Source of the DNA: Deinococcus aestuarii
Lineage (GTDB): Bacteria; Deinococcota; Deinococci; Deinococcales; Deinococcaceae
Direction of reading: 5' to 3'
Length of the DNA: 64,000 nt
NCBI RefSeq assembly: GCF_018863415.1
Contig: NZ_JAHKSN010000012.1
Span: 1 to 64,000, forward strand
The stretch's first letter is position 1. Every line of letters starts with the position of its first letter. Positions 44,885 through 57,624 of this stretch are shown here, piece after piece. A program made the position numbers and the translations under genes. The notes beneath the pieces are model-generated. The model saw only the letters and a list, made by a program, of their open reading frames with translations, ran no database searches and was not told where the DNA came from.

Positions 44885-45182
44885 CGCCCTGCGCTGCCCG
44901 GTGAACTGCCTGCGGGGATGCGGCCCAGGGAGGCAGAAGCCCAAAGCACAGGCTTTTCTCTTGACCGAGTGACCTGGGTCTGTTGGCTTGGATGGGGCGG
45001 TCTGATGGGTCACACGTCCCCTCACCCGTTGCTTCGAGGGCGCCCTCTCCCGCAAGGGGAGAGGGTCAACAGCCGTCAGCCTTCCTTTGCTGACCCGAGA
45101 TGTTGACCCTGGTCAAGAGAAAGGCCTGGGGGTTTGCCTGCTGCCATCTGCCTCCCGCACCGATCCTGGGCCGCCTGGTGAC
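44885..45182. repeat. Intergenic stretch with dispersed hairpin repeat
   Basis: Contains the stem CCCTCTCCC-GCAA-GGGAGAGGG (about 45043-45065), a unit resembling the CCCTCTCCCC-TTGT-GGGAGAGGG hairpin at 50455-50477. Such small GC-rich repeats are scattered in Deinococcus genomes. No gene. Confidence 0.6.
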
Positions 45183-46571
45183 TCAATGCGCCGCCGCGAC
45201 GGCCCGCACCATTTCGTCCTGCACCGCGCGCAGGGTGAGGACCGGGGAATCCTGCGGCCCGTTCATGAGCACGGCGAAGGCGAGGGTATGGCCGCTCCCG
45301 CCCGTCACGTACCCGGCGAGCGCGCTGACCCCGGGCAGGGTGCCCGTCTTGGCCCGCACGTCGAGGCCCGAGCCCACCAGCCGCCGCGCGAGGGTGCCGC
45401 CGCGCCCGTCGTGCTCCGGGTCGTCCTCGCCCGTCCCCGCCTGGGGCAGCGCCTCGGCGAGGGTGTTGCGGCGCTCGCGGTAGGTCCGGGCGGGCGGCTC
45501 GGCGCGCACGGAGCCCGCCGGGTAGGGGAGGTCGTGCGAGGCACGCAGGAGGTCCACCAGGGCGCGGGCGGTGAGGCGGTTCTCGCGGCTCAGGCCGCTG
45601 CCGTCGGCGAGGTGCACGCCCGTCAGGTCCACCCCCACGCGGCGCAGGGCCGAGCGTTCCCGCGCGAGCGCCCCCGCCAGCGTGCCGTTCCCGCCGGGCC
45701 GCGCCGCGAGGGTGGCGAGCAACTCCTCCGAGCGCAGGTTGTCGCTGGGCCGCAGGGTGGCGGCGAGCACCCCGGTGGGCGAGGGGCTGCGCACGCTGGC
45801 GACCCCCTGCTCGGGCCGCCGGGCGACCGGAACGAACGGGTCGGGCGGGAGCGCACGGCCCCGCTCGTCCACCCGCGAGGGGGGGAGGGAGGGGGTGAAG
45901 GGTAGGGCGGTGCCCACCGTCTCCGAGCGCACCCGCACCCCCGCGCGGCGCAGCTCGGCGATCAGGGCCGCGCCCGCCCGCCGCCGCGCCTCCGCCGCCG
46001 ATGTGGGAGGCGAGGCGTGCCACTCCGCGAGGCGCACGGGTGTCATGGGCACGCCGAGGGGCAAACCTTCCCACGTCGCGGCGTCGAGCGTGTGCTCGTC
46101 CAGCCGCACCTCCCCGACCTCGCGCACCCCCCGGGCGTGGGCCTGCCGGGCGAGGGCGCGCAGGCTGTTGGGGCCGTCCGCCACGCCGAGGGTGGGGTCG
46201 GCGCCCCCGCGCAGGGTGAGGTGGGAGACGCGGGGGCGCCCGACCTCGGCGGCGGGCACGGTGAGTTCGGTGCTCCACCACCCGCCCGCGCCGCCCCGGT
46301 CAAGCAGGACCGACAGCGCCGTGACGAGCTTGACGGTGCTCGCCGGGATGAGGGAGAGGTCGGCCCCCCGCGCCTCCAGTTCCGCGCCCGTCGTCAGGTC
46401 GCGCACGAGCAGGCCGACTTGCACCTCGCGCGGGACCTTCGCCAGCACCCGCCGCACCTCCGCGCCCGGGCCCGGTTCGCGGACGAGCCTCACCCCCTGG
46501 AGAACGCCCGGGGCCTGCGCCGCCGACCAGGGGGCCAGGAGCGCCAGACACAGGGGGAGAACTCGCCGCAC
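45183..46571 (-). CDS. dacB: D-alanyl-D-alanine carboxypeptidase/endopeptidase (PBP4 family)
   Basis: 462 residues from GTG 46571, chosen because a TATCCT box sits 6 bp upstream and the signal peptide [17 protein letters not shown] begins there; the frame is open 19 codons further. S13-family motifs: SxxK at Ser78-Lys81 (PASTVK), SDN, and KTG (RAKTGTLPG). A periplasmic enzyme that trims peptidoglycan peptides. Confidence 0.92.
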   Translation of the reverse strand: MRRVLPLCLALLAPWSAAQAPGVLQGVRLVREPGPGAEVRRVLAKVPREVQVGLLVRDLTTGAELEARGADLSLIPASTVKLVTALSVLLDRGGAGGWWSTELTVPAAEVGRPRVSHLTLRGGADPTLGVADGPNSLRALARQAHARGVREVGEVRLDEHTLDAATWEGLPLGVPMTPVRLAEWHASPPTSAAEARRRAGAALIAELRRAGVRVRSETVGTALPFTPSLPPSRVDERGRALPPDPFVPVARRPEQGVASVRSPSPTGVLAATLRPSDNLRSEELLATLAARPGGNGTLAGALARERSALRRVGVDLTGVHLADGSGLSRENRLTARALVDLLRASHDLPYPAGSVRAEPPARTYRERRNTLAEALPQAGTGEDDPEHDGRGGTLARRLVGSGLDVRAKTGTLPGVSALAGYVTGGSGHTLAFAVLMNGPQDSPVLTLRAVQDEMVRAVAAAH

Positions 46572-46602
46572 GCGCGCAGGATAGCGGGCAGACTGTGGGG
46601 GC

Positions 46603-46815
46603 GTGACCCGAGGAGACCTCACCGGCAACGTCTTGCACTGCCCCCGCTGCGGGCGGGCCTACCGCTTCACGCGCACGCCGGGGGGCCACGCCGTCCGCGT
46701 CCACGAGAAGCGCTGGCCCTGGAGCCGCGAGGCGACCTGGCGGGGCTGGGGCGAGTGGACCGAGCCGCTCGGCAAGTTCCGCTGCCGCTGCGGGTCGGGG
46801 TTGACCGTGAGGTGA
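46603..46815 (+). CDS. Small zinc-ribbon protein
   Basis: 70 residues from GTG 46603, CAGACT box 8 bp upstream. Two Cys pairs (CPRCGRAY and CRCGSG) form a probable zinc ribbon; the middle is rich in Trp and Arg. Function unknown; divergent from dacB. Confidence 0.7.
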   Translation: MTRGDLTGNVLHCPRCGRAYRFTRTPGGHAVRVHEKRWPWSREATWRGWGEWTEPLGKFRCRCGSGLTVR

Positions 46816-46820
46816 GGGCC

Positions 46821-47660
<840 letters not shown>

Positions 47661-47724
47661 GGTGGGCTCCTTTGAGGAAAGCGGTCAGCTCTCAGCCTTC
47701 AGCTTTCAGCGAGAGGGGGAGGCT

Positions 47725-48495
<771 letters not shown>

Positions 48496-48569
48496 GGGAG
48501 GAGTGTACCGGGTTCAAAAAGGGGGATGGGCCGACGGGTGGGCCCGCGCTCTGCGCCAGACTGCCCCCC

Positions 48570-48965
48570 ATGCGAACGGTCGTGGCGGGGGTTCTGGAAC
48601 GTGAGGGGCCGGGCGGGGTGCGGCAGGTCCTGGTGGGGGCGCGGTCCTCCCCGGCGTGGGCGGCGGGCCAGTGGGAATTCCCGGGCGGCAAGGTGGAGGG
48701 CCGCGAGACCCCGGGGGAAGCTCTCGCCCGCGAGTGGCGCGAGGAGCTGGGGGCGGAGGTGGAGGCCGGGGAGGAGGTGTACCGCTCGCACCTCGACACG
48801 CCGGTCGGGCCCTTCACTCTCGTCGCGCTGCGGGTCCGCCTGCTGTCCGACGAGCCGCGGCCGCTGGAGCACCGGGCGCTCGCGTGGGTGGCCCCCGCCG
48901 ACCTGACCCGTCTGCGGCTGCTGGCGAGCAACGTGCCCATCGCGCGGGCCCTCGCCCGGGGGTAG
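48570..48965 (+). CDS. Nudix hydrolase (MutT-like)
   Basis: 131 residues, CAGACT box 7 bp before the ATG. Nudix box GGKVEGRETPGEALAREWREELG-type (residues about 35-57, REWREELG core) and QWEFPGG before it. The size and order fit an 8-oxo-dGTP or related (deoxy)nucleotide diphosphatase. Confidence 0.92.
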   Translation: MRTVVAGVLEREGPGGVRQVLVGARSSPAWAAGQWEFPGGKVEGRETPGEALAREWREELGAEVEAGEEVYRSHLDTPVGPFTLVALRVRLLSDEPRPLEHRALAWVAPADLTRLRLLASNVPIARALARG

Positions 48966-48974
48966 GCGAGCGGG

Positions 48975-49172
48975 CTACCGCAGGAAAAAGCTCAGGCCGA
49001 ACATGACGGGGGCGGGTGGGGTGACCATGCTCAGCGGGACGGGGTGACGCCTGCCGATCAGCCCGCTCACCCACCGCGGGGGCCGCATCTCCAGGATGAA
49101 GCCCGCCAGGCTCAGGCCCTCCAGCGCGATGAAGGCCAGGTGTGAACGGTGCGGGGCGGCTCTGGAGGTCAT
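48975..49172 (-). CDS. Possible small membrane protein
   Basis: 65 residues from ATG 49172, with two hydrophobic stretches (LAFIALEGLSLAGFILEM, VPLSMVTPPAPVMFGLSFFL). No strong ribosome site. It shares a longer open frame with antisense sequence, so it may be spurious. Confidence 0.35.
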   Translation of the reverse strand: MTSRAAPHRSHLAFIALEGLSLAGFILEMRPPRWVSGLIGRRHPVPLSMVTPPAPVMFGLSFFLR

Positions 49173-49234
49173 CTTGTCGGGGGTGCCACGCGCCGCCCCA
49201 AAGTCTGACGCCTCCCGGGGGTGAAGAGGCTCCT

Positions 49235-50134
49235 TTATCCCACCCGCTCGGCCCCGAACACCCGCGAGGGCCGCACGAACTCCTCCTGCCCGGCGACGAG
49301 CTGAATCTCGCGCGTCCCCGCCCGGTGGGTGAGGTTGAGGACCCCGTACAGGGCGCTCATGCTGAGGCTGAGGGCTTCTCCCGCGTCGCCGCTCTGGAGG
49401 TAGTGCCCGAAAAACAGCGCGGCGATGGCGTCCCCGGTGCCGTTGCGGGGCGGGTCGAGGGGCAGCAGCGGCGTGCGGCACAGCCAGGCGCCGCCCTCCG
49501 TCACGGCCAGCGTCTCGATCACGTCCTCCGGCGCGTCCCCCCGCACCAGGCTGGTCACCACGACGAGGCGGGGGCCGCCCTCCCGCAGCCTCGTCCGCAG
49601 GGTGCGGGCGGCGTCCAGCGCCTCCTCCAGCGTGGTCACAGGTTGCCCGGTCAGGAGTTCCAGCTCGAACTGGTTGGGCGTCACCACGTCGGCCTCGGGG
49701 ATGGCCTGGGCGCGGATCAGGTCGGGGAGTTCGGGGCGCACGAACACGCCGCGTCCCACGTCGCCCATCACGGGGTCGCAGCAGTAGAGGGCCGCCGGGT
49801 TGGCCGCCCGCACCCGCCGCACGGCGCCCACGACGGCGCCCACCGTGCCCTCCGAGCCCATGTAGCCGCTCAGGACGGCGTGGCACTCCGGCAGGGCTCC
49901 GCGCGCCTCGATCCCGTCGATGATCTGGGCGACGTGTTCGGGGGGGAAGACGGTGCCCGTCCAGGCGCCGTAGCCCGTGTGGTTGGAAAACTGCACCGTG
50001 TTGATCGCCCAGACCTCGAAGCCCAGGCGTTGCAGGGGGAAGACGGCGGCGGCGTTGCCGACGTGGCCGTAGCTGACCCAGGACTGGATGCTCAGGAGGT
50101 TGAGGGGGAGGGCGGGGGAGGTGGGGGCGGTCAT
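49235..50134 (-). CDS. pdxY: Pyridoxal kinase
   Basis: 299 residues from ATG 50134; TATCCT lies 6 bp upstream. Ribokinase-fold signatures: [27 protein letters not shown], and the anion hole [13 protein letters not shown] with the catalytic Asp. Makes pyridoxal 5'-phosphate in vitamin B6 salvage. Confidence 0.92.
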   Translation of the reverse strand: MTAPTSPALPLNLLSIQSWVSYGHVGNAAAVFPLQRLGFEVWAINTVQFSNHTGYGAWTGTVFPPEHVAQIIDGIEARGALPECHAVLSGYMGSEGTVGAVVGAVRRVRAANPAALYCCDPVMGDVGRGVFVRPELPDLIRAQAIPEADVVTPNQFELELLTGQPVTTLEEALDAARTLRTRLREGGPRLVVVTSLVRGDAPEDVIETLAVTEGGAWLCRTPLLPLDPPRNGTGDAIAALFFGHYLQSGDAGEALSLSMSALYGVLNLTHRAGTREIQLVAGQEEFVRPSRVFGAERVG

Positions 50135-50729
50135 GGGCCGAGGATAGCCCCGGCTCTCTCTGCGGTGGTCGGGGAGGAGGGCCGGGTGTCTTGCCACGGC
50201 TTACCCCCACCCCCCAACCCCCTCCCCCCCGAGGGGGCAGGGGGAGCGGCGCTGCGCTGGGCAGGGACACACGGACGGCGCGGGCGGTCGGGTTCTTCTG
50301 AACGTAAGGTTGGATCTTGTCGCGTCCCAGTCGCTACCCCACCGTCTCGCTGCGCGAGCCGACGTGGCCGTGGGCCAGGGGCGTTCAGTCACGGGTACTT
50401 ATCGGGCGTCCGGATCGGCGTTTTGAACAGCGCAAAGGCCCCCGCTCTCTTTCTCCCTCTCCCCTTGTGGGAGAGGGCTGGGGTGAGGGGGCGTGTGACC
50501 ACCTCCACTCCCCTTCACCGCTCCCCACCTGTCTTTTTGCGTCTCCCCCTTGATTCGCAGAGCTGCTTGCAGAGGGGGGAGGCTGGGAGGGGGTGAGGAG
50601 ATCCGCCTCCCAGCGCCTCTCCCCGCTCCACCTTCCGCCTGCTCACCAAGACCGAGTGCCTGCCAGAGGTTGAGAAAGGGCCGGAAGAATCCTCCCAGCC
50701 CCTCATCACTCAGCGCTCAGCCCTCATGC
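50135..50729. repeat. 595-bp intergenic region with GC-rich dispersed repeats
   Basis: No gene-like frame. Contains a C-rich/G-rich inverted stretch near 50205-50240, the hairpin CCCTCTCCCC-TTGT-GGGAGAGGG (50455-50477) with GGGGTGAGGGGG, and a second similar G-rich stretch near 50572-50600. The units recall the repeat at 45043-45065. Confidence 0.55.
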
Positions 50730-51743
50730 CTACCCGTCCAGCCGCACCTGCCACTCGGTGAATTCCGCCCACGGGGTGAAGCCCAACGCCACGTTGATGC
50801 CCAGCATGGCGGCGTTCTCGTGGGCGTTGTTCGTGCGGATCACGCGGGCGCCGGGGCAGTGGGCGCGGACGTGGCGGATCATGGCGGCCTTGAGCCACTT
50901 GCCCAGGCCCTGCCCGCGCTCTGACGGGCGCACGGCGGTTGCCCCCTGGTAGACGAGGGCGGCGCGCTCGGGGCTCCAGAAGACTTCCGTGTACCCGGCG
51001 AGCTGGCCCGTGCGGGTGTCCTCGGCGGCCATCAGTGGGCGGACCTCCCCGGCCTCGGCGATCATGTCGTCCCAGGCGCGGATCATCTCGGGCGTGATCT
51101 GGAAGTCGTCCACGTCGAGGTCGCCGCGCGGGGCGGTGTTCATCACCATGAACACGTCCGCCGCCCGCTCCAGAACCTCCTCCGGGATGCGCTCCCAGAC
51201 GTGCAGGCGGTAGGCCTCCCCCGCGGGGCGGGTCACCCAGGCGTCCAGCAGCGAGTCCGGAACGGCGGCGAGGTCGAGCTGGCTCTGGCGCAGGACCAGG
51301 GCGGGCTCGGCCCCCAGGCGGCGGGCGAAGGCTTCCCCGGCAGGGAGGCGGTCCGTGGTGCCGAAGGTGATCAGGCGGCGGCCTTCCCGCCGGGCGACCT
51401 CCTCCAGCGCGCGGGCGAGGTCGCGGCCCAGGCCCCGGCGGCGCCAGGCCGGGTGGACGATCAGCCGGGCGTGGGCGGCGTGCCGGTTCTGGGTGAGGCT
51501 GTACTCCAGCTTGGCCCAGCCGAGCGCCCGCGCTCCTTGCTCGTCCCAGACGACGAAGTGCGTCATGGCGTCGCCGGGAGTGAGTTGGGTCAGGCTGACG
51601 GCCTCACGCGCGGGGAGGTGGGGAGGCTCCTCCGGATAGGCGAAGGCGTGGCTCTCGGTGAGGAGGTGCCCGACCGCCAGCCGCGCCGCTGGGGACGCCG
51701 CCACGGGGTCGAACGGGGTCACGGTCAGGGTGCGCGTCGTCAT
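50730..51743 (-). CDS. GNAT acetyltransferase with two GNAT domains
   Basis: 337 residues. The first domain has [18 protein letters not shown] (acetyl-CoA site R/QxxGxG/A), the second [21 protein letters not shown] and [19 protein letters not shown]. Tandem-GNAT proteins of this kind are common in Deinococcus; substrate unknown. Confidence 0.88.
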   Translation of the reverse strand: MTTRTLTVTPFDPVAASPAARLAVGHLLTESHAFAYPEEPPHLPAREAVSLTQLTPGDAMTHFVVWDEQGARALGWAKLEYSLTQNRHAAHARLIVHPAWRRRGLGRDLARALEEVARREGRRLITFGTTDRLPAGEAFARRLGAEPALVLRQSQLDLAAVPDSLLDAWVTRPAGEAYRLHVWERIPEEVLERAADVFMVMNTAPRGDLDVDDFQITPEMIRAWDDMIAEAGEVRPLMAAEDTRTGQLAGYTEVFWSPERAALVYQGATAVRPSERGQGLGKWLKAAMIRHVRAHCPGARVIRTNNAHENAAMLGINVALGFTPWAEFTEWQVRLDG

Positions 51744-51815
51744 GGGGCCAGTGTGTGCTCCCTGGCCGGGGAGTGCATCCGCAAGGTGGCGGAGGGGAAC
51801 TAAGTGTTTCGGAGG

Positions 51816-53525
51816 TCAGGCGGAGGTGCCGAGCTGCCCCGCCAGAAACCCCATCAGTCCCCGGATGTACTCCCGGTCGAAGCGGAACTCCACCCCCGCC
51901 GCCCGGTACAGCTCGGGAACGGGGACGGTGTTCCCCAGGCGCAGGCTCGCCTTGTAATTCTCCAGGGCGCGGGCCGGGTCCGCCTGGGACGAGCGCCACA
52001 CCCCCACGGCGGCGAGGTAACACATCGCGTATTCGATGTAATAAAACGGCGCCCGGAAGATGTGGTAATACTGCCAGCCCTTCGCCCGCACCCCCTCGTC
52101 CAGGCCCTCCCAGTTCACGAAGGGGTGGAAGGTCCGGTCGAGGTCGAGCCACTTCGCGTTGAGGTCGGCGACCGTCACGTCCTCCCCCGCCTCGGCGTAG
52201 AGCCAGTGCTGGAAGGCGTCCATCTGGGCGGCCCAGGGCAGGAAGGCGACGACGCCCTGAAGCTGCTTCTCGCGGTAGCGGGCGAGTTCACTGGGCGAGA
52301 AGACGTGTCCGAGGTGGTCCAGGGTCAGGAACTCCATCGCCATGCTGGGAATCTCGATGAACTCGATGGGGCTCCAGCGGTTCCACACCAGGGGCTGGGC
52401 GTCCCCGCTCAGGAAGCCGTGAAAGGCGTGCCCGACCTCGTGGAAGAGCACCCGCACGTCCTCGGCGGTGCCCACCACGTTCATCAGCACGAAGGGCTCG
52501 TTGGTGACCGGGAAATACTGGCAGTACGCGTGCGTCATCTTGCCCGGGCGCGATTCGAGGTCGAGCAGCCCGCCCCGCAGGGCCCGGAAGCGCCCGCCGA
52601 GTTCGGGATCGAGCCCATCGAAGGCCGTCTGCGCCAGGGCTTCGAGTTCTTCCCCGGTGCGGAAGGGTTTCAGTGACTCCCGCCCCTCCGGGTCGAGGAG
52701 GTTGCTGCGGTTGTAGTCCCAGGGGCGCACCGAGTCGAGGCCGAGCCGCCCGGCGATGTCCGCCAGCATCCGCCCGGCGAGGGGCACCACCTCATCCCGC
52801 ACCGCCGCGTGGAAGGCGAGGCAGTCTTCCGGCGTGTAGTCCACCCGGTCGAGGCGCTTCCACATGTAGTCGCGGAAGTTGACGAGATCGGCATTGCGGG
52901 CGAGTTGCCGCCGCGTTGCCAGCAGGTCGAGCAGCAGAGCGTCGAGGTCGGGCGCGATGTCCATGTGGCTCGTCGCCAGCGCCCGCCACGCCTCCTCGCG
53001 CCCTTGGCGGTCGGGGCTGTCGCCGCGCTGCTTCGCCTGGGGCACGGTCAGGGTCTCTCCCCGCAACGTCACCTGCTGGTTGCCCGTGATGACCCCGTGA
53101 CGGTTCATCTGGGCCGCGTGCGTGACCTCCAGCTCCACGTTCGCCTCGCGGAAGAGGGCGGCGGCGTCCTGAAAGCGGCGGTAGGTCAGGGCGAAGCCGG
53201 GGGCGGGCACGTACCCCGGCACCGCGAGAAGCTTCTCGGTGAGGGCGTGGTCGGCCCGCTGGCTCGGCGGCACGACCTCTTCCAGGAAGGCCGCGTAGCG
53301 TGCCTGGACCGCCCCGTCGTCCGTGTGGAGGTCCGCGCGGGTGGCGAGCCTCGCGCCCACGCCCATCAGTTCGGCGGTCAGCGCGCTCCACCCGGCGAGC
53401 CAGGCGGGCACGTCATCGGGGGTCAGGTCGGCGGCCTGAAGCCGGGCGTAGCGGGGGGCGAAGGTCTCCCAGCGGCTCTGGTCCTCGCGCACGTTCAGCA
53501 CGCGCTCGGTGGCGGTGGTGGTCAT
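51816..53525 (-). CDS. M3-family oligoendopeptidase
   Basis: 569 residues, TAGACT box 7 bp before the ATG. Zinc motif [14 protein letters not shown] near residue 363 and the [14 protein letters not shown] segment supplying the third ligand. A cytoplasmic peptidase for oligopeptides, similar to PepF-like enzymes of this phylum. Confidence 0.9.
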   Translation of the reverse strand: MTTTATERVLNVREDQSRWETFAPRYARLQAADLTPDDVPAWLAGWSALTAELMGVGARLATRADLHTDDGAVQARYAAFLEEVVPPSQRADHALTEKLLAVPGYVPAPGFALTYRRFQDAAALFREANVELEVTHAAQMNRHGVITGNQQVTLRGETLTVPQAKQRGDSPDRQGREEAWRALATSHMDIAPDLDALLLDLLATRRQLARNADLVNFRDYMWKRLDRVDYTPEDCLAFHAAVRDEVVPLAGRMLADIAGRLGLDSVRPWDYNRSNLLDPEGRESLKPFRTGEELEALAQTAFDGLDPELGGRFRALRGGLLDLESRPGKMTHAYCQYFPVTNEPFVLMNVVGTAEDVRVLFHEVGHAFHGFLSGDAQPLVWNRWSPIEFIEIPSMAMEFLTLDHLGHVFSPSELARYREKQLQGVVAFLPWAAQMDAFQHWLYAEAGEDVTVADLNAKWLDLDRTFHPFVNWEGLDEGVRAKGWQYYHIFRAPFYYIEYAMCYLAAVGVWRSSQADPARALENYKASLRLGNTVPVPELYRAAGVEFRFDREYIRGLMGFLAGQLGTSA

Positions 53526-53589
53526 GGCGCCGAGTCTACGCCGCGGCCCGAATGTCGGCCCTTCCCGACCCGCGCCCGTCCCGGCCCTC

Positions 53590-53595
53590 TAGACT
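53590..53595 (+). promoter_or_regulatory. -10 box of leaderless coaBC mRNA
   Basis: TAGACT ends 7 bp before the GTG at 53603. The divergent M3 peptidase gene has the same hexamer at 53533-53538 on the other strand. Confidence 0.6.
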
Positions 53596-53602
53596 TCCCC
53601 CC

Positions 53603-54838
53603 GTGAACGACTCCGCGACCCCCCCGGGCCCCCCCACCGTCCTCGTCGTCGTGGGGGGCAGCATGGCGGCGGTGAAGGCCCCGAGCGTGCTGAGGCGGCT
53701 GCGCGAGCGCGGCGCGCGGGTGCGGGTGATCGCCACGCGGGCGTCTCTCGCCTTCATCACCGAACTCAGCCTGGCGACGGCGGCGGACGGTGAGGTGGCG
53801 ACCGACGGGACGTGGTTTACGGCCCGCCCCGACGCCCAGCACCTCACCCTCGCGCGGGCGGACGCGGTGGTCGTCGTGGGCGCCTCCGCCGACCTCCTCG
53901 CGCGGGCGGCGACCGGGCGCGGGGACGACCTCGCCTCGGCCACCCTCCTGAGCGTCCGCGCCCCCGTCCTGTGGGTCCCAGCGATGAACGAGCGCATGTG
54001 GGAGCACCCGGCGGTGCGGGCGAACGCGGAGCGGCTGCGCGGGTGGGGCCATACCTTCCTGGGCCCGGTCTCCGGCGCCTTCGGCTCGCGCGGGGAGGGC
54101 ACGGGGATGGGCCGGATGGCCGAGCCCGAGGACATCGCGGCGGCCACCCTCGCCCTGCTCGCTCCCGCCGCGCCGCGCGACCTGGAGGGCGTGAGGATCG
54201 TCGTCTCCGCCGGGCCGACCCGCGAGTACCTCGACCCCGTGCGCTTCATCAGCAACCCGTCGAGCGGCAAGATGGGCTTCGCGGTGGCCGGGGAGGCGCG
54301 CGACCGGGGGGCGGAGGTGACGCTGGTGACGGGCCCGGTGAGCCTCCCCGACCCACCCGGCGTGCGGGTGGTCCGCATCGAGAGCGCCCTGGAGCTGCGG
54401 GACGCGGTGGTGGGGGCGGCGCGGGATGCGGGCGTGGTCGTGATGACGGCGGCGGTCGCCGACTACCGGGCTGCCGAGCGCGCAGGCGAGAAGCAGGCCA
54501 AGGTGGCGGGGGACGTGACGGTCCACCTTACCCCCAACCCCGACATCCTCGCCGAATTGGGCGCGCAGAAGGGGGAGCGGGTGCTCGTCGGCTTTGCGAT
54601 GGAGACCCACGCCGGAGTCGAGCGGGCGGCCCTCAAGGCGCGGCGCAAGAACGCCGACTTCATCCTGCTCAACTACCCCACCCGTGAGGGCACCGCGTTC
54701 GGCGGCGACGACAACGAGGTCACCCTCGTGCGCCCCGACGGCTCCCATGAGGCGTGGCCCCGCCTGAGCAAGCGCGAGGTGGCCCGGAGGCTGCTGGACG
54801 AGGCGCTGCGCGTGCGCGGAGGGCGGCAGGAAGCCTGA
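53603..54838 (+). CDS. coaBC: Phosphopantothenoylcysteine decarboxylase / phosphopantothenate-cysteine ligase
   Basis: 411 residues from GTG 53603. The N-terminal flavoprotein part has [16 protein letters not shown] and the [13 protein letters not shown] substrate clamp; the C-terminal synthetase has [24 protein letters not shown] and [10 protein letters not shown], with the [14 protein letters not shown] motif ([10 protein letters not shown]). Catalyses two steps of coenzyme A synthesis. Confidence 0.95.
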   Translation: MNDSATPPGPPTVLVVVGGSMAAVKAPSVLRRLRERGARVRVIATRASLAFITELSLATAADGEVATDGTWFTARPDAQHLTLARADAVVVVGASADLLARAATGRGDDLASATLLSVRAPVLWVPAMNERMWEHPAVRANAERLRGWGHTFLGPVSGAFGSRGEGTGMGRMAEPEDIAAATLALLAPAAPRDLEGVRIVVSAGPTREYLDPVRFISNPSSGKMGFAVAGEARDRGAEVTLVTGPVSLPDPPGVRVVRIESALELRDAVVGAARDAGVVVMTAAVADYRAAERAGEKQAKVAGDVTVHLTPNPDILAELGAQKGERVLVGFAMETHAGVERAALKARRKNADFILLNYPTREGTAFGGDDNEVTLVRPDGSHEAWPRLSKREVARRLLDEALRVRGGRQEA

Positions 54839-54866
54839 CAGCGGGACCGCCCCCGACCGCCGCTGT

Positions 54867-54877
54867 TGAATTATTCA
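54867..54877. promoter_or_regulatory. ARG box before argR
   Basis: TGAATTATTCA is an 11-bp palindrome matching the core of the ArgR operator, 23 bp upstream of the argR start and just upstream of a TAAGAT -10-like box (about 54890). Suggests autoregulation. Confidence 0.65.
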
Positions 54878-54899
54878 GGCCCCGTGCATAAGATGGCGT

Positions 54900-55361
54900 G
54901 TGCTCAGCAAGGAACAGCGCCAGAAGCGCATTCAGGACATCATCGCGCGGGAGAGCGTCTCCACGCAGGCCGAACTCGTCGAGCGGCTGCGCGCGGAGGG
55001 CGTGCAGGTGACCCAGGCGACGGTCAGCCGCGACATCAACGAGCTGCGGCTGGTGCGGCTGCCCATCGGCAAGGGGAGGCACCGCTACGCCCTCGCGCAG
55101 GTGAGCGGGCACAACGACGTGCGCGACCAGCTCGAACGCCTCTTCCAGAACTTCGTGCGCGACGTGGACCGGGGCGAGAACATGCTCGTGATCCGCACCG
55201 CCGACGGCCATGCCACGGGGGTCGCCCTGCTGCTCGACAAGCTGCGCCGCGACGACATCGTGGGCACCATCGCCGGGGAGGACACCATCTTCGTCGTCGC
55301 CCGCACGACCGCCGAGGGCGAGGCCCTGATGGAGGAACTCAACGCCCTGATGCTGGGGTGA
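54900..55361 (+). CDS. argR: Arginine repressor
   Basis: 153 residues from GTG 54900. N-terminal winged helix ([32 protein letters not shown]) and C-terminal hexamerisation/arginine-binding domain ([24 protein letters not shown]). Controls arginine metabolism; see the ARG box upstream. Confidence 0.95.
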   Translation: MLSKEQRQKRIQDIIARESVSTQAELVERLRAEGVQVTQATVSRDINELRLVRLPIGKGRHRYALAQVSGHNDVRDQLERLFQNFVRDVDRGENMLVIRTADGHATGVALLLDKLRRDDIVGTIAGEDTIFVVARTTAEGEALMEELNALMLG

Positions 55362-55412
55362 GGTGACGCCTGTACGGCTTCTGTCAGAGGGGCGTGCCTA
55401 CAGTGAGCCCAG

Positions 55413-55898
55413 ATGAAAAGGCTCCTGCTGCTCCCCACCCTCCTCCTGGCCGCCTGTGCCCCGATGGCCGCGCCCGCCTCGCCCCTCGCGCCGGGCGACG
55501 TCCTGACCCTGACCGGCACGACCAAGGGCAAGGAGGCCGTGAACGTGACGTTGACGGTGCGCGGCAAGGGCGAGCGCGACCGGGACGGCGACTGGGAGTA
55601 CGGCGCCGACGGGGCCGAGTCCGATTCGGCCCTGATCTACGTGGACGGCGAGGAGGACTTCGTGGTGGCCCTCGACAGCTCCGAGATTCTGGACGACGGC
55701 GGCACGCGGCACGAAACGATCCTGGCGTGTTTCGCGTCCCCCAGCGGTCCCGGCTGGCGCACGGCGGAGGGCTATCTGGTTCAGGGGGACAAGACGTCCT
55801 TCGAGATTCTGGGACAGCGGCTCAAGGGCCAGTCGGGCCTGGCGGGGCTCCGGACGCTCTCCGAGAACGCCGGGGACTGCCTGATCACCCGCAAGTAG
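55413..55898 (+). CDS. Putative lipoprotein
   Basis: 161 residues; TACAGT lies 8 bp before the ATG. Signal peptide [15 protein letters not shown] with lipobox LAAC, lipidated at Cys15. The mature part is polar and acidic with no recognised domain. Confidence 0.8.
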   Translation: MKRLLLLPTLLLAACAPMAAPASPLAPGDVLTLTGTTKGKEAVNVTLTVRGKGERDRDGDWEYGADGAESDSALIYVDGEEDFVVALDSSEILDDGGTRHETILACFASPSGPGWRTAEGYLVQGDKTSFEILGQRLKGQSGLAGLRTLSENAGDCLITRK

Positions 55899-55958
55899 GG
55901 ACGTCGGCGCCGAGGGGTCAGGAACGCCTCCGCTCAGATGGGCTTTTCTCCTCCCACC

Positions 55959-57170
55959 TCAGCCGTCCGCCCGCACCGCGACCGTCCCGTCCCGCAATTC
56001 CAGCGTGAGCGCCTGCCCGGCCCGCACGTCCTGCGCCCGCGTGACGGGTCTGGCCGCCCCGTCGCGCACGAGCGCGTAACCGCGCGCCAGGGTGCGCTGC
56101 GGGGTCAGGCCGAGGGCCTGCCGCATCAGGGCGTCCACCTCGGCGCGGGCGGCGTCGGCCTGTCGGCGGGCCGACCCCACGGCGCGGTCGAGTGCCCCCT
56201 GCGCTCCCGCCTCCGCGTTCACCAGCGCCTCGCGGGCGTGGGCGCGGATCGTGCGGGCGTCCTCCTGCGCCTGCGCCGCCGCCCCCACCACCGTTCGGAC
56301 GACCAGCCCGGCGGCCTTGCTCGGCGTGTCGGTGCGGACGCAGGCGACCTCATCGGGCAGGGTGTCGTCGCGGGCGTGGCCGAGACCCGTGATCACGGGC
56401 GCCGGGAAGGTGGCGAGAGATCGGCCCACCTCCAGGTCGTTGAGCCACGCGAGGTCGGTGACTGCCCCGCCGCCCCGGATCACCACCAGGGCGTCGAGGG
56501 GTTCTTCCGCGTGCGCCTCCCGCGCCGCCCGGATCGCGTCCGTCAGGCTCCCACTCGCCTCCCGGCCCTGGAAGGTGGCCTCCAGGTACAGGAATTCGAC
56601 CACCCCGGCCGCCTCCAGCGGGTCGGTCTCGCGCCGGAAGTCGCCCAGACCCGCCGCGCCGACCGGGCTGATCACCGCCACCCGCGCGAAGTCGGTGGGG
56701 GCGGGGAGCGAGCGGTTGAGGCCGTATACGCCCTCGCGCGTCAGCGTCTCGCGCAGGGCTTCGAGCTTGAGCTGGGCGTCCCCCAGGGTGAACTCGGGGG
56801 ACACGTCCACCACGTTCAGCGAGAAGCCGTACTGCGGGTGGAACTCGGCGGTGCAGAAGAGCAGGACCTTGAGCCCCGCCGTCAGCGTCCCGCCCGTGGC
56901 GCGGCGGAACTTGCCCTCCAGAAGGAAACGTTCGCGCGCCCAGAGGGTCGCCCGGCACTTGGCGACCTCCACCCCGTCCTCCAGTTGCACGAGGTCGAGG
57001 TACAGGTGGCGGCGGTCCGTGATCGAGGCGACCTCCGCCCGCACCCACACGCCGCCCGGCATCCCCCGCGCGATGACCTGCCCGACGTAGTTCAGCACGT
57101 CCGCGAGTTCGAGGAAATGCTCGGGCGGGCGCGTCGTCTCCGCCTTGCTCTTCCGCTTGCGCCCGGTCAC
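55959..57170 (-). CDS. xseA: Exodeoxyribonuclease VII large subunit
   Basis: 403 residues from GTG 57170, overlapping crcB by GTGA. N-terminal OB fold ([23 protein letters not shown]), catalytic core with [48 protein letters not shown] and the C-terminal [10 protein letters not shown]. Degrades single-stranded DNA. No xseB was seen nearby. Confidence 0.93.
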   Translation of the reverse strand: MTGRKRKSKAETTRPPEHFLELADVLNYVGQVIARGMPGGVWVRAEVASITDRRHLYLDLVQLEDGVEVAKCRATLWARERFLLEGKFRRATGGTLTAGLKVLLFCTAEFHPQYGFSLNVVDVSPEFTLGDAQLKLEALRETLTREGVYGLNRSLPAPTDFARVAVISPVGAAGLGDFRRETDPLEAAGVVEFLYLEATFQGREASGSLTDAIRAAREAHAEEPLDALVVIRGGGAVTDLAWLNDLEVGRSLATFPAPVITGLGHARDDTLPDEVACVRTDTPSKAAGLVVRTVVGAAAQAQEDARTIRAHAREALVNAEAGAQGALDRAVGSARRQADAARAEVDALMRQALGLTPQRTLARGYALVRDGAARPVTRAQDVRAGQALTLELRDGTVAVRADG

Positions 57171-57541
57171 AGCCGCGCCCCCAGCAAGCGGCCCAGCACC
57201 GCCGCCATGACGCCGAGGCCCACGCTCAGCCCCACGTACAGGGCGGCGAAGCCCGCCGCGCCCCGTCCCAGCAACCCGTCCACATCCACGCTGAAGGTTG
57301 AGAAGGTCGTGAAGGCCCCCAGCACCCCCGTCCCGAAGGCCAGCCGCGCCGCCTCCGGCCACAGCCCGCGCCCGACGAGCGCCACCGTCAGCCCGAGCAG
57401 GAAGGAGCCCAGCACGTTGATCAGCAGAATGGACACCGGGAAGCCGGTCCGGCCCACCACGGGCGCGAGGACGAGCGTGACCCCGTACCGCGCCGCCGCC
57501 CCCAGGGCCCCGCCCGCCATCACCCACAGCCACGCGCTCAC
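57167..57541 (-). CDS. crcB: Fluoride channel/exporter
   Basis: 124 residues from GTG 57541; TATCCT 7 bp upstream. Four membrane segments, [11 protein letters not shown] and the hallmark [16 protein letters not shown] with GxxGxxTTFS. Exports fluoride. No fluoride riboswitch was recognised upstream, and a leaderless start leaves no room for one. Confidence 0.92.
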   Translation of the reverse strand: MSAWLWVMAGGALGAAARYGVTLVLAPVVGRTGFPVSILLINVLGSFLLGLTVALVGRGLWPEAARLAFGTGVLGAFTTFSTFSVDVDGLLGRGAAGFAALYVGLSVGLGVMAAVLGRLLGARL

Positions 57542-57611
57542 GGGAGACAGGATAGGGGAGGGTGGGGGGTGGAACGTGGAACAGGGCCTCCCCCGCCGAC
57601 GTTCCACGCTC

Positions 57612-57617
57612 TACGAT
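57612..57617 (+). promoter_or_regulatory. -10 box of leaderless corA mRNA
   Basis: TACGAT ends 7 bp before the ATG at 57625. Confidence 0.5.
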
Positions 57618-57624
57618 CTTCCCG

